Source: Serpentinicella alkaliphila
GTDB taxonomy: Bacteria; Bacillota; Clostridia; Peptostreptococcales; Natronincolaceae
NCBI RefSeq assembly: GCF_018141405.1
Contig: NZ_CP058648.1
Span: 3,115,001 to 3,179,000 of the forward strand
DNA length: 64,000 nucleotides
Direction of reading: 5' to 3'
The notes beneath the pieces are model-generated. The model did no database searches. It saw nothing but the letters and a program-made list of their open reading frames with translations, and had not been told where the DNA came from. Of this stretch, positions 53,461 to 63,615 are shown piece by piece. The position numbers and the translations under genes are program-made. Within the stretch, counting starts at the first letter, position 1. Each line of letters starts with the position of its first letter.

Positions 53461-54103
53461 TATCTACGCACGCCTTTTGAATTATTTTTTCCAGTAATTT
53501 ATTTGCCTTTTTTTCTGCATCGTATATACTTACTTTTGCAGTATTTATATATTCTTCGGTAAAAAGTTCTTTCATTATCCTTTGCCTTATCTCAGATAGG
53601 GGAAGTTTTTCTTTTATACTTTTTCTTATATCACTGGTCATGCTAATATACTCAAGTAACCAGTCCTCCAGTTGTTCAGCCATTAAGTCTGCAACATATC
53701 TTGACGCCGCAGGATTTTCATTTCCTGTAACTGCAAGAGTTAAGTCCCCTTTTCTTCGAATAGCTGGAACTATAAATGAACTCTCGACTCCATTGTCACT
53801 AACATTTACGGCTATATTTAGTTCCTTAGCATCCTGTGCTATTTTTATATTTAACTCATAGTCGTTAGTACAGGCGAAGCAAAGAACAGCCCCATTTAAG
53901 AATTTTTTATCATAGTTGGACTTTATATATTGTATATTGTGCTCCCTACATTTTTCTAAGAGCTCTAAAGAAATCTCTGGGCTAATAATAGTAATATTTG
54001 CTTCACACTTTATAAGCTCAGAAGTCTTTCTTAGGGCTACCTTTCCGCCTCCTATAACTACACAACTTCTATCTTTTATTTTAAGCATTATTGGATAATA
54101 CAT
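53453..54103 (-). CDS. Precorrin-2 dehydrogenase / sirohydrochlorin ferrochelatase-like (SirC/CysG-N)
   Basis: 216 residues. VVIGGGKVALRKTSELIKCE is the NAD site and VPAIRRKGDLTLAVTGNENP the family signature. It oxidises precorrin-2 to sirohydrochlorin, the branch point to siroheme or, with CbiX, cobalt-sirohydrochlorin. It sits between hemL and hemC. Confidence 0.9.
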   Translation of the reverse strand: MYYPIMLKIKDRSCVVIGGGKVALRKTSELIKCEANITIISPEISLELLEKCREHNIQYIKSNYDKKFLNGAVLCFACTNDYELNIKIAQDAKELNIAVNVSDNGVESSFIVPAIRRKGDLTLAVTGNENPAASRYVADLMAEQLEDWLLEYISMTSDIRKSIKEKLPLSEIRQRIMKELFTEEYINTAKVSIYDAEKKANKLLEKIIQKACVDNE

Positions 54104-54117
54104 ATTCCCTCCAAATA

Positions 54118-55397
54118 TTATATAATGTTACTCATTACTTTGTCCGCGGCTTCTATTGTCCTAGCTATATCTTCCTCTGTATGAGCATAGGATATGAACA
54201 TAGCTTCAAACTGAGATGGTGACATATATATACCCTGTTCTAGCATACCTGTAAAAAATTCCACATATAAATTCGTATTACTGCTCATTGCACTTTCGAA
54301 ATCTACTACCTCTTTATCCGTAAAGAAAGTTGTAAGCATTGAACCAACCCTATTAACCACTGCTTGAATATTATACTTTTTAGCAATGTCCCTGAAGCCA
54401 GTCTCTAACATTAGCCCAAGTCTATCAATATGCTCGTATATTTCGGGTTTACTCTTTAAAATACTCAATGTAGTTATTCCCGCTGACATTGCCAATGGGT
54501 TCCCAGAAAGAGTTCCAGCCTGATATATAGGTCCTGCAGGTGAAATTTGCTCCATTATTTCTCATAGGCTCCCACTGGTAAGCCACCCCCTATAATTTTA
54601 CCGAAGCAAGTTATATCAGGTTCAATACCATACACGCTCTGAGCGCCACCATATGCCACTCTAAAACCAGTCATAACCTCATCTATTATTAGCAGTGCCC
54701 CATACTCTTTAGTTATACTTCTAAGGTATTCCATAAAATCTTTACGGGCAGCTACCACTCCCATATTGCCAGCTATTGGTTCTATTATTACTGCAGCAAT
54801 GTCTTTACCATATTCACTAAATATGTCTTTAATACTTTGCGTATCGTTATACCTTGCGGTTAGTGTGTTTTTACTTACGTCAGCTGTAACTCCAGGACTG
54901 TCAGGTACTCCATGAGTTAATGCTCCGGATCCTGCCTTTACAAGTAAACTGTCCGTATGTCCATGATAGTTACCACTAAATTTAACAATTTTATTTCTTC
55001 CTGTAAACCCTCTAGCAAGTCTTAGGGCACTCATAACTGCCTCTGTTCCTGAGTTTACCATTCTTACCATATCAACTGAAGAAACTGCCTCACATATAAG
55101 TTTTGCCATTTCCAGTTCTTTCAAAGTTGGTGCTCCATAGGTTGTTCCTTTTCTTGCAGCCTCCGTTATTGAATTAATAACCTGTTCATTTCCATGGCCA
55201 AGTATAAGTGGACCCCAGGAGCCTATATAATCAATATATTCCTTTTCATCTTCGTCGATAATGTGACTTCCTTTTCCTTCTTTTATAAAGGGTGGGGTTA
55301 CAGTTGTTCCCCTAAAAGCTCTTACAGGGCTATTTACTCCACCAGGTATGAACTTTTTACTCTCCTCAAATAATTTAACAGAATTACTACCTACCAT
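54118..55397 (-). pseudogene. hemL: Glutamate-1-semialdehyde aminotransferase, split by a short deletion
   Basis: The N-terminal part (55397-54555, 280 residues) contains [30 protein letters not shown] and the PLP lysine in [14 protein letters not shown], then reads EK and stops. The C-terminal part (145 residues) resumes at MEQISPAGPIYQAGTLSGNP. Compared with known HemL, which reads GAYGGKxEIMEQ here, about 10 bases are missing at 54560-54570. The stop and the second start overlap as TAATG, so two polypeptides could be made by coupled translation. Without HemL the pathway lacks its ALA source. Confidence 0.85.
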
Positions 55398-55426
55398 TAG
55401 AATTTCCTCCGTTCTTACATTTCTAA

Positions 55427-56671
55427 TTAGCCTAACAACTCTTCGAGCATTGATGCATACTGCTTAGATTTTTCTATAGGCATTGTTTTCAGCTTCAACA
55501 CAATTTTTTTCAAAGTCTTATTAGTCACGTTTAAAGCGTATTCCGTAACTTCAGTTCTATTAAGACTATCTCCCAGCTCTAATTTATACATGACTGACGT
55601 AGCATTTTCAGTTACGTGCTTATCCGTATAGTTATCAACCATACTTAAGAGATTATGTATACTACCTTCCTCAATCCAGGTAATCAATTTGTTAACGTAC
55701 TCCCTAATTATTTCTATGGCATCCTCTACAAGCTTTAATCTTAGGCTGGCATTTTGCTGTGAAACTAACTTAAAATAGTCTACATTATATAACTTTACAT
55801 TTTCCAGACTTCCAATTACATCGTCTATATCCCTAGGTACAGCCATATCTACAGCTATTATTTTTCGATTTTTACTGTTTAATAAAAATTTATCATAATC
55901 AAATATAACATGAGGTGCTGCTGTTGAACTTATGATCGCATCTACTTCGGATAACACATCATATCTTTGACTAAACTCAATAAGTTCTACTTCCTTACAC
56001 TCCTGCTGAATTTGTTGACATTTTTGTAAATTTCGGTTAGCCAAATAAATTAAAGAAATCCCTTTAGAACATAGATTTTTAACTGCAAGTTTTGACATCT
56101 CCCCAATACCTACTACTAAAGCCTTCTTACCTACTAGTCCGCCTACCTCATTTTCAATAAGTTCAACAGCTATAGAGCTTATTGATAGCTTGTTCTGAGA
56201 AATTTGTGTTCTACTTTTTACTTCTTTAGCACATGCTATAGCCTCTGAAAATATCTTGTTTAATACTCGATCTGTACAGTTTAATTCCATTGCTCTACTC
56301 TGTGCTAACTTTACCTGGCTTAATATTTGATCTTCACCTAAAACCATAGACTCTAGTCCAGATGCGACCTTAAAAATATGTAACAATGCTAGTTCTGACT
56401 TATGAAAATAAAATCTATCAATATCTTCATGTTCCAACCCAAAGCTATCTTTAATTATTTCATATGCTTCAGATTCAATCTCTTTATCCTCTTTATAATG
56501 TATGTAAAATTCCGTTCTATTACAGGTTGCTAAAATTACTACACTTAAAATATTTTCATGCTCTTTAAACCTGCTATATACAATACTGTACTTGCTTTCT
56601 GTGAAAGCAACCCTGCTACGGAAATCAATATCTTCTTTATTATAATCAATACCTATACATGTAATATTCAT
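55427..56671 (-). CDS. hemA: Glutamyl-tRNA reductase
   Basis: 414 residues. First committed step of C5 tetrapyrrole synthesis. The catalytic cysteine lies in [12 protein letters not shown], the tRNA and glutamate region in [19 protein letters not shown], the NADPH site in [20 protein letters not shown]. Located 30 bases before hemL and 16 after cbiJ in the operon. Confidence 0.95.
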   Translation of the reverse strand: MNITCIGIDYNKEDIDFRSRVAFTESKYSIVYSRFKEHENILSVVILATCNRTEFYIHYKEDKEIESEAYEIIKDSFGLEHEDIDRFYFHKSELALLHIFKVASGLESMVLGEDQILSQVKLAQSRAMELNCTDRVLNKIFSEAIACAKEVKSRTQISQNKLSISSIAVELIENEVGGLVGKKALVVGIGEMSKLAVKNLCSKGISLIYLANRNLQKCQQIQQECKEVELIEFSQRYDVLSEVDAIISSTAAPHVIFDYDKFLLNSKNRKIIAVDMAVPRDIDDVIGSLENVKLYNVDYFKLVSQQNASLRLKLVEDAIEIIREYVNKLITWIEEGSIHNLLSMVDNYTDKHVTENATSVMYKLELGDSLNRTEVTEYALNVTNKTLKKIVLKLKTMPIEKSKQYASMLEELLG

Positions 56672-56686
56672 AGTGCCTCCAAAAGA

Positions 56687-57451
56687 CTATTCCTTTATTC
56701 TATTTATAACATACTTCTGTATTTCTTCAATGCTATCAAATTTATTTGGATATATAATATCTGGCCGTTTTAAGACCAATATCTTCATATTTAGACGCTT
56801 TGCAGCTTGAATCTTCTCTTCGTAACCACTGCTTATGCCACTATCCTTACAAATTAATATTTTTGCATCTGATTCTTTAAACATAATATAATTCATTTCC
56901 TCAGAAAATGGCCCTTTCATAGCTATAATATTTTCGGCCTTCAATCCTAGACTTTCTAGTTTTAAAATAGACTGTGATACGGATAGTACTCTGGCTACAA
57001 CTCTATTTTTTTCACTTATTTGACATAAAATCTTTTCAATATCATTAGTACCGGTAGTTATAAAAATTTTACCTTCTAAGTCTTCTACATATCTCCCTGC
57101 TTCTTCGTAGTTTTGAAAAAATAATATACTATCAGCTGTGAATATTTTTGAGGGTCTCTCGTATCTTATGTATTCAATTCCTAGGGATTCACAAACATTT
57201 ATTGCATTCTCTGATACATTAACTGCAAATGGATGTGTTGCATCTATTAACATTTTTACATTTTTTTTTATTAATAGCTCCGCTAGTTCTTCTTTATTTT
57301 TTCTACCATATACTCTTTTACACTGTAGTCTTTTGCTTGCAGTAAAATCTCCATATTCTGTTGCTGTACTATATACTAATCTTGGGCATATTCTGTATAG
57401 CTCATCTGCTAGATTTAAAGCGTCAGAAGTACCACCTAAAATTAGCATCAT
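56687..57451 (-). CDS. cbiJ: Cobalt-precorrin-6A reductase CbiJ
   Basis: 254 residues. MLILGGTSDALNLADELYR and LLIDATHPFAVNVSENAINV are CbiJ/CobK signatures. It reduces a double bond of cobalt-precorrin-6A with NAD(P)H. GGGGG precedes two adjacent ATGs; the first overlaps the cbiH stop. Confidence 0.92.
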   Translation of the reverse strand: MMLILGGTSDALNLADELYRICPRLVYSTATEYGDFTASKRLQCKRVYGRKNKEELAELLIKKNVKMLIDATHPFAVNVSENAINVCESLGIEYIRYERPSKIFTADSILFFQNYEEAGRYVEDLEGKIFITTGTNDIEKILCQISEKNRVVARVLSVSQSILKLESLGLKAENIIAMKGPFSEEMNYIMFKESDAKILICKDSGISSGYEEKIQAAKRLNMKILVLKRPDIIYPNKFDSIEEIQKYVINRIKE

Positions 57452-58188
57452 AATTTATACCCCCTAGGGGTTATCATTTTTTCATTATATATATATGTAT
57501 TGCTATTTCCTACTATCAATGTAGTAAACATATCGATAGCATCATAGTCTAGTTCCTTAATTGTTGTTATTGTAATATGCTCATTATCTCTATAGGCATT
57601 TCTAACTACACCTACGGGAGTAGAATTACTTCTATATTTTTCTATATATTCCATAGCCACTTTTAAGTGGTCCGGTCTTGCCTTGCTTTTTGGATTATAT
57701 ATAGCTATAACAAAATCTGCTTCTGCTGCTTTTTCTAGTCTTTTTAATATTTTATCCCAGGATACCATGTAATCACTAAGACTAATAGTGCAAAAATCCT
57801 CAACTATTGGGGCCCCTAGCAAAGATGAGCATGATATTGCTGATGTAATTCCAGGAATGACATCAATCTCTATTTTATCAGTAAGCTCTAAGCTATTTAT
57901 TAACTCAAATGCCAAACCAGCCATGCCGTATAGTAATGAATCCCCACTGCATAAAATTGCTGTCTTTCTACCATGCAATACCTCATCTATCGCAAGGCGG
58001 CACCGCTCTATCTCTTGTCCCATTCCCCGTTCAATAACTTTTTTATTATTACAGAGCTCCCTAACCTGATCTATGTAAACAGAATAGCCTACTAATACTT
58101 CACAGGCTTCAATACATTTGTATGCCCTTATAGTCATATTTTCTATACTTCCCGGTCCAATGCCTATTAAAAATAGCTTATTATTCAT
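57448..58188 (-). CDS. cbiH: Cobalt-precorrin-3B C17-methyltransferase CbiH
   Basis: 246 residues. LFLIGIGPGSIENMTIRAYK, VVGYSVYIDQVRE-type loop, ILCSGDSLLYGMAGLAFEL and VIPGITSAISCSSLLGAPIV identify the ring-contracting methyltransferase. SAM-dependent. Overlaps cbiG by 8 bases. Confidence 0.92.
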   Translation of the reverse strand: MNNKLFLIGIGPGSIENMTIRAYKCIEACEVLVGYSVYIDQVRELCNNKKVIERGMGQEIERCRLAIDEVLHGRKTAILCSGDSLLYGMAGLAFELINSLELTDKIEIDVIPGITSAISCSSLLGAPIVEDFCTISLSDYMVSWDKILKRLEKAAEADFVIAIYNPKSKARPDHLKVAMEYIEKYRSNSTPVGVVRNAYRDNEHITITTIKELDYDAIDMFTTLIVGNSNTYIYNEKMITPRGYKL

Positions 58189-59215
58189 CTATTACCTCCA
58201 CATTTTTCACCTCATAAACACTAACAGTAATACCACCTGCTTTTACCTTAGGTACTATTCTTTTACCATAGTTCGATGATATATATGCCGCTGGTTCACA
58301 AACGCTACCCACTCCAATAGTTTCTTTTACAAAAGTAGAATTTTCGAATCTATCTTCAACTTTCTTAATGTCCTCTCTGGATATAATATTCAAATTCACA
58401 TTATAGTAATTTGAAAGCTGTATTATGGCTGGTTCCTTACCCTTTAAGTCAATCGTAGCTATCCCCTTAATTGCTACAGGAGATAAATTATTTTCATTAA
58501 ATATACTTTCAACTGCTGCTATAAGTTTTTCAGGTTCTGTACCTTTTCTACAACCAACACCAATTACTAAGCACTTTTTAGTTAGCTTAACTATAGTTTT
58601 ATTTTTTACTTCTATCGTAGGCTTTGCTTTGTTACCAATGTATATTATAGCGGAATTGGAACAGTCGCTTTTTTTACCATTATTTAAAATACCATATTCA
58701 TCAATATATCCTACGGATTTACCATTAACCATACAAGCAGTTACTAGCTTTGCATTCTCATAATTATCTATGTGTAAGCTAAGCCTTTTAGCTAACATAT
58801 CTACAGACTCAATGTTTCTGTTATCAGAGGCCGTTGTTATTATTGCTTGTCCACCGATGATTTCACCTATTTCTTCAGCGACTTTATTTGCACCTCCAAT
58901 ATGCCCAGAAACAAGACTAATGGCATATTTTCCAGAGTCATCGCATACAACTACTGCAGGATCTGTTAATTTAGAGTTAAGCCATGGTGCAATACTTCTT
59001 ACGGCTATTCCACTGGACATTATCATTACTATCTCTTTATACTCCACAAAAACATATGCCATAAAATCCTTTAAATTCCCTTTTATCGGGTAGATATTTG
59101 GAGTACCAGAGTTAATATATTTTTCCAGAGTATATAAATGACCTGAGGAAGCTTCCTGTATTTTAAGTCCCAGTCTTAACCCATCCTCTGTAATTGATAA
59201 TATGGCCCTCTTCAT
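58181..59215 (-). CDS. cbiG: Cobalt-precorrin-5A hydrolase CbiG
   Basis: 344 residues with the usual three parts: N-terminal domain with VMIMSSGIAVRSIAPWLNSK, middle with SLVSGHIGGANKVAEEIGEI, and C-terminal domain with LVIGVGCRKGTEPEKLIAAV. It opens the delta-lactone and releases acetaldehyde. Coupled to cbiF by a 4-base overlap. Confidence 0.93.
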   Translation of the reverse strand: MKRAILSITEDGLRLGLKIQEASSGHLYTLEKYINSGTPNIYPIKGNLKDFMAYVFVEYKEIVMIMSSGIAVRSIAPWLNSKLTDPAVVVCDDSGKYAISLVSGHIGGANKVAEEIGEIIGGQAIITTASDNRNIESVDMLAKRLSLHIDNYENAKLVTACMVNGKSVGYIDEYGILNNGKKSDCSNSAIIYIGNKAKPTIEVKNKTIVKLTKKCLVIGVGCRKGTEPEKLIAAVESIFNENNLSPVAIKGIATIDLKGKEPAIIQLSNYYNVNLNIISREDIKKVEDRFENSTFVKETIGVGSVCEPAAYISSNYGKRIVPKVKAGGITVSVYEVKNVEVIDE

Positions 59216-59964
59216 TTTGTTCCACTCCTATACATATGTGTAAAACAAGCATCATATAGCTTCGACATTTCATACTCAGAGTTTAGAAAATCACCTACTA
59301 ATATTTGAGCAAATCTATCTATATTTTCAGCCTTAACCTTATCGGCTATATCCTTAAGTGTTCCTCTTAAAATTTTTTCATCAGGCCAAGTTGCCTTATA
59401 GACAACTGCCACTGGTGTCTCTTCACTGTAGCCTACTTTAAGTTGCTCTACTACCCCTTCTATATCCTGAATAGAAAGAAAAATAGACATAGATGCCCTA
59501 TGCTTTGATAATTCATCTAACCTTCCACCTTCAGACTTTCCTGTTCGTCCCTCAAGCCTAGTTATTATTACTGTTTGGCTTACCCCTGGTAAAGTAAACT
59601 CTGCTTTTACTCGAGACGCAGCTGCTAAAAATGAACTAACCCCGGGTATTATTTCATAAGGTATGTTTCTTCTATCAAGCTCATCCATTTGCTCCTTTAT
59701 AGTTCCGTAAATAGATGGATCACCAGTATGTAGCCTAGCTAAAGTCTTCCCTTTATTATGACTTTCTTGCATTACCTCTATCACTTGATTGAAGTCCATT
59801 GAGGCACTATCATAAATTTCTACATCGGATTTGCAGTAATCTAATAGTTTCTTACTTACTAATGAACCTGCATAAATTACTACATCAACCACCTGAAGTC
59901 TTTTCATGCCCTTCACCGTAATAAGCTCCTCATCACCGGGGCCAGCCCCTATAAAATATACCAT
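59212..59964 (-). CDS. cbiF: Cobalt-precorrin-4 C11-methyltransferase CbiF
   Basis: 250 residues. VYFIGAGPGDEELITVKGMK, ARLHTGDPSIYGTIKEQMDE and YEIIPGVSSFLAAASRVKAE are diagnostic. SAM-dependent methylation at C11. Two bases after cbiL. Confidence 0.94.
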   Translation of the reverse strand: MVYFIGAGPGDEELITVKGMKRLQVVDVVIYAGSLVSKKLLDYCKSDVEIYDSASMDFNQVIEVMQESHNKGKTLARLHTGDPSIYGTIKEQMDELDRRNIPYEIIPGVSSFLAAASRVKAEFTLPGVSQTVIITRLEGRTGKSEGGRLDELSKHRASMSIFLSIQDIEGVVEQLKVGYSEETPVAVVYKATWPDEKILRGTLKDIADKVKAENIDRFAQILVGDFLNSEYEMSKLYDACFTHMYRSGTK

Positions 59965-59965
59965 T

Positions 59966-60661
59966 TTAATACTCCTTCCGACTAATTACTATGGATAAAT
60001 ACTGTTTACCTTTCTTTAAATGCTCTTCTATACTATGCACTACTTCACAACCTTCTAATCCGCACCTTTTTACCATAACACTGTTATCTATGAGCCCTTT
60101 TTCATTTAATATATTTATTAGCTTTTCACTATGGTTAAAAACCTTCAGAAAGGCTTGTCCTCCACTAACATCAATAGCTCTATTAATAAGCTCTTCATCT
60201 GCAGTGGCTGGTATAATTGATAGTATCTCTTCTCCAGTTACCAAGGGTTTATTTAACAGAGCTGCTGATGCACAAAAGGATGTAATTCCCGGTATAGTTT
60301 CCACTTCTACCTCTGAGTCCAAATTCTTTAAAATATAGCTATATGTACTGTATACAGATGGATCTCCGAGGGTGATAAAGCCAATATCCTTTCCATCCGC
60401 AGCATAGGACTCCACTACTCTAGCAGCCTTTTTGCCCACTTCATACATTATTTCCGTATTATTTACCATTGGAAACTCCATATATATAATCTCTGCCCTA
60501 GGATTTATAAAATCTTTAGCTATTTCATATGCAATACTTCCGTTACTTTTCTTAGCCTCAGGGATAATTAATAAATCTATATTTTCTAATACCCTCACTG
60601 CTTTTAAAGTTAATAGTTCCTTATCTCCAGGACCCACTCCTATACCATAAAACTTACTCAA
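59966..60661 (-). CDS. cbiL: Cobalt-precorrin-2 C20-methyltransferase CbiL
   Basis: 231 residues. FYGIGVGPGDKELLTLKAVR, FITLGDPSVYSTYSYILKNL and ETIPGITSFCASAALLNKPL mark CbiL. Start is TTG 60661, 6 bases after an uninterrupted run of nine G that acts as the ribosome site (60668-60676 on the plus strand as C). Slippage in that run could change its translation. Confidence 0.93.
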   Translation of the reverse strand: MSKFYGIGVGPGDKELLTLKAVRVLENIDLLIIPEAKKSNGSIAYEIAKDFINPRAEIIYMEFPMVNNTEIMYEVGKKAARVVESYAADGKDIGFITLGDPSVYSTYSYILKNLDSEVEVETIPGITSFCASAALLNKPLVTGEEILSIIPATADEELINRAIDVSGGQAFLKVFNHSEKLINILNEKGLIDNSVMVKRCGLEGCEVVHSIEEHLKKGKQYLSIVISRKEY

Positions 60662-60667
60662 TCAATT

Positions 60668-60676
60668 CCCCCCCCC
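60668..60676 (-). promoter_or_regulatory. G9 homopolymer serving as cbiL ribosome-binding site
   Basis: Nine consecutive G on the minus strand, unusual in this AT-rich sequence, placed 6 bases before a TTG start. It decides the cbiL start. Confidence 0.55.
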
Positions 60677-60678
60677 GT

Positions 60679-61257
60679 TCATTTTAGAGCACTTATTATA
60701 TAAATTGGATTTTGTGCCTTCATCATCCAACCAGGGACAGTAGCAGCTTTAGATATATTGACATTTATGCACTCAATATCTTTAAATCCCTTTTCTGATA
60801 AAATCTTTAAAAGATTGTATGTACTTTCTAATAAAATAGTATTTGCTACAACTATTCCACCTGTTTTAAGATGTTTATGTACATAGTCCACTATTTCAAC
60901 TATATTTTTACTACCCCCACCTATAAAAATCCTATCAAAGGCAGTAGTTGGTAAAGCCTCTGGGGCTTCTCCCTTTATAATATTCACATTATTTAGCTGA
61001 AATCGTTCAACATTCTTATTTACTAACTCAATAGCCTCTTCATTACTATCTATACTGTATACTAATCCATTCGGACAAAGTAGGCCCATCTCCACAGTAA
61101 CACTACCTGTACCACACCCTATATCTAGCACTACTAAATCTTCAGTTAATTTTAGTTTACTTAAAGATATTACCCTAACTTCCGTTTTTGTTATTGGTAC
61201 ATTACCTGTAATAAAGTATTCCTCAGGTATACCTGGTGTTCTATAATTCCAACTCAT
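60679..61257 (-). CDS. cbiT: Cobalt-precorrin-6B C15-methyltransferase (decarboxylating) CbiT
   Basis: 192 residues from ATG 61257, which overlaps the cbiE stop as ATGA and follows GGTGGTGA. NYRTPGIPEEYFITGNVPIT and VLDIGCGTGSVTVEMGLLCP are the CbiT opening and SAM motif. It is encoded separately from cbiE, not fused as in CobL. Confidence 0.92.
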   Translation of the reverse strand: MSWNYRTPGIPEEYFITGNVPITKTEVRVISLSKLKLTEDLVVLDIGCGTGSVTVEMGLLCPNGLVYSIDSNEEAIELVNKNVERFQLNNVNIIKGEAPEALPTTAFDRIFIGGGSKNIVEIVDYVHKHLKTGGIVVANTILLESTYNLLKILSEKGFKDIECINVNISKAATVPGWMMKAQNPIYIISALK

Positions 61258-61868
61258 CTTTCTATCACCACCACACATAAGTCACTAAATTCCATACTTT
61301 TTATTGTTTCAGGACTTGAAATAGTAATTCTTTCATCATCATATGAAAGATTTTCTCCAATTATCATCCTCATATTGCAATACCCGTTTTCCAACAGGTT
61401 TGTGGCAATTACAGAAGGGGTATTCTTTTTATCGGTGAGAAATAAAACACCTTCCCTTTTATTGAAATCTATGTCATCAAATATTCTTCCATGAAGACTA
61501 AGTAACTCGAAATTTTTCCAGCTCTTTTTTAGTTTCGAAAATAGATATTGAAAAGAGCTTATTCCAGGTATGACAGTTAACTCTGATTCATCAAATTTAC
61601 TAATAAAGGCATCTAAAAAACTGTAGAAACCTGGATCACCTGAAACTGCAATACATACTTTTTTAAATGTTCTCAAATATTCTACTTTTTCGATCATATC
61701 CTTTATTCCGGAATCAAACTCTAATACTTCCTTACCTAAATGCTCAAAAGTTTTGAGGTTTCTTTTACCTGCTACTATTAGATCGCAGTCCTCTATTGCT
61801 TTCAAAGCTATTGGTGTAACTAATTCTAACGCTCCAGGTCCAATGCCCACTATAGTAATACTATTCAT
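61254..61868 (-). CDS. cbiE: Cobalt-precorrin-7 C5-methyltransferase CbiE
   Basis: 204 residues. ITIVGIGPGALELVTPIALK, VAGKRNLKTFEHLGKEVLEF and VSGDPGFYSFLDAF are typical. Works with CbiT late in ring methylation. Overlaps cbiD by 8 bases. Confidence 0.92.
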   Translation of the reverse strand: MNSITIVGIGPGALELVTPIALKAIEDCDLIVAGKRNLKTFEHLGKEVLEFDSGIKDMIEKVEYLRTFKKVCIAVSGDPGFYSFLDAFISKFDESELTVIPGISSFQYLFSKLKKSWKNFELLSLHGRIFDDIDFNKREGVLFLTDKKNTPSVIATNLLENGYCNMRMIIGENLSYDDERITISSPETIKSMEFSDLCVVVIER

Positions 61869-62982
61869 GAGCTAACACCTCCATAATACTATCGACTTTA
61901 TTACTTTTTGCAAGTAACTTTTTCATTGAAAACATGGCAACTCCAATACTTAAAGAGCCAAAAACATACTCTTCACACCTTAATGCGCATTTGTCTACCA
62001 AAGTGATGTAAATATCTTCAAAATCTTCGCTTTCAATAATTTGTATTGCCTCCTCAGTTGTCCTACACTCCATTATTTGTACAAGTTTATGCTGTGGACA
62101 TCCCATAATTCCAAGATATGCTACCAAGATTTCCATTCTAGTATCACTTACTCTACTGTGAGTATAAAATATACCCCCTGCAGGTTTGACTAATTTTCCG
62201 ATATGTCCTGCTAATATAACTCGCTTAAAGCCCAGCTCACTACATTTCTCTAGAGCAAATCCAAGATAATTACTTATCTTTACGATCTTATCTTCTTTTA
62301 TATTTAGCCATGTCTTAGAAAAAACTTCACCGTAATTTCCTGGCACTAGCACTATACTACTTAATCCCACTTCTTTTTTGTAATTTAATTCTAAAGCAAG
62401 AGTATCTTTAATGGCATCTTCTGACATAGGCTCCACAATACCCGTTGTTCCTAGTATAGAAAGGCCTCCCACTATTCCTAGCCTTGGATTAAATGTCTTC
62501 TTTGCCAGCTCTTCTCCAGCTGGTATTGAAAGCTCTATTTCAATACCAGTGCCCTTGGGTAAAACCTCTGAAACTTCCTTTTTTATCATAACCATAGGAA
62601 TAGGATTTATAGCTGGACTACCTGGCTTTACTTGTAAGCCCGGCATAGTTACAATTCCTATTCCTTTTCCTGAGATTATTTTTATTTCCTTAGTTATTAC
62701 TTTTCTTACTTTTGCATAAACATGTATTCCGTCTGTAATGTCTGGATCGTCTCCTGCGTCCTTAATAATATAGCAGGTTGCATATTCTTCTGTAATAACC
62801 GGGTCATTTACATCTAGTTTAAGCTTCCAGCCCTTTGGAGTATCAATTTCTACTTGTTCTAAAATTCTATCATTAAATAACATATATACCGCTGCCTTAG
62901 CCGCAGCTGCAGCACATGAGCCTGTAGTGAAGCCAGTCCTAAGTTTTTTACCATTTTTCATAACAAATTTACTATTATCCAA
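61861..62982 (-). CDS. cbiD: Cobalt-precorrin-5B C1-methyltransferase CbiD
   Basis: 373 residues. LRTGFTTGSCAAAAAKAAVY is the family opening, followed by GPGIG-like IKIISGKGIGIVTMPGLQV and GGLSILGTTGIVEPMSEDA. SAM-dependent methylation at C1, specific to the anaerobic cobalamin route. Overlaps cbiC by 8 bases. Confidence 0.95.
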   Translation of the reverse strand: MDNSKFVMKNGKKLRTGFTTGSCAAAAAKAAVYMLFNDRILEQVEIDTPKGWKLKLDVNDPVITEEYATCYIIKDAGDDPDITDGIHVYAKVRKVITKEIKIISGKGIGIVTMPGLQVKPGSPAINPIPMVMIKKEVSEVLPKGTGIEIELSIPAGEELAKKTFNPRLGIVGGLSILGTTGIVEPMSEDAIKDTLALELNYKKEVGLSSIVLVPGNYGEVFSKTWLNIKEDKIVKISNYLGFALEKCSELGFKRVILAGHIGKLVKPAGGIFYTHSRVSDTRMEILVAYLGIMGCPQHKLVQIMECRTTEEAIQIIESEDFEDIYITLVDKCALRCEEYVFGSLSIGVAMFSMKKLLAKSNKVDSIMEVLAHE

Positions 62983-63610
62983 GGCTTTTATTTGCCTCCC
63001 TCAAAATAGCATTTACAATAGCTACTCCTATTGTACTTCCACCTTTTCTACCCCTAGTAATTATACAAGGTATTTCTGTATTCCATAGCTCATCCTTAGA
63101 TTCAGCTGCTCCTACAAAGCCCACTGGAACTCCAACTACAGCTATAGGTTTAATTCTATTATTTTTATACAGCTCCATAATTCTATATAGGGCTGTTGGT
63201 GCATTGCCAATGATAAAAACGATATTTTCATTTAATTTTCCTGCGATGTCAACAGCTGCCATAGAACGGGTAATACCTTCAGTCTTCGATACGTCATAGG
63301 CCTCCTTACTGTCTACATAACATTCAATCTTTATTCCTAATTCATTAGATAGCTTTTTACTTATTCCTGCTTTAATCATATTAGTATCGCTAACTATTGT
63401 ACAGCCTTCCTTAAAGGCTTTTAATAGCAATTGTTCAACCCCTAATTTAAACTCCAATAAGTGCACATATTCGAAATCAGCAGTCGTGTGAATTACCCTT
63501 TTAATTATATCTCCGCTCAATCCGATTACATTTTTGTCTCCTAAAAGCTCACTGATTATGTCAAAGCTCTTTTCCTCAATTAAATTAGGATTTTTAATAT
63601 ACTCAAACAT
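62975..63610 (-). CDS. cbiC: Cobalt-precorrin-8 methylmutase CbiC
   Basis: 211 residues. FEYVHLLEFKLGVEQLL, IVSDTNMIKAGISKKLSNEL and VGVPVGFVGAAESKDELWN identify the enzyme that moves a methyl group from C11 to C12 to give cobyrinate. Five bases after cbiX. Confidence 0.95.
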   Translation of the reverse strand: MFEYIKNPNLIEEKSFDIISELLGDKNVIGLSGDIIKRVIHTTADFEYVHLLEFKLGVEQLLLKAFKEGCTIVSDTNMIKAGISKKLSNELGIKIECYVDSKEAYDVSKTEGITRSMAAVDIAGKLNENIVFIIGNAPTALYRIMELYKNNRIKPIAVVGVPVGFVGAAESKDELWNTEIPCIITRGRKGGSTIGVAIVNAILREANKSLG

Positions 63611-63615
63611 ATCCC

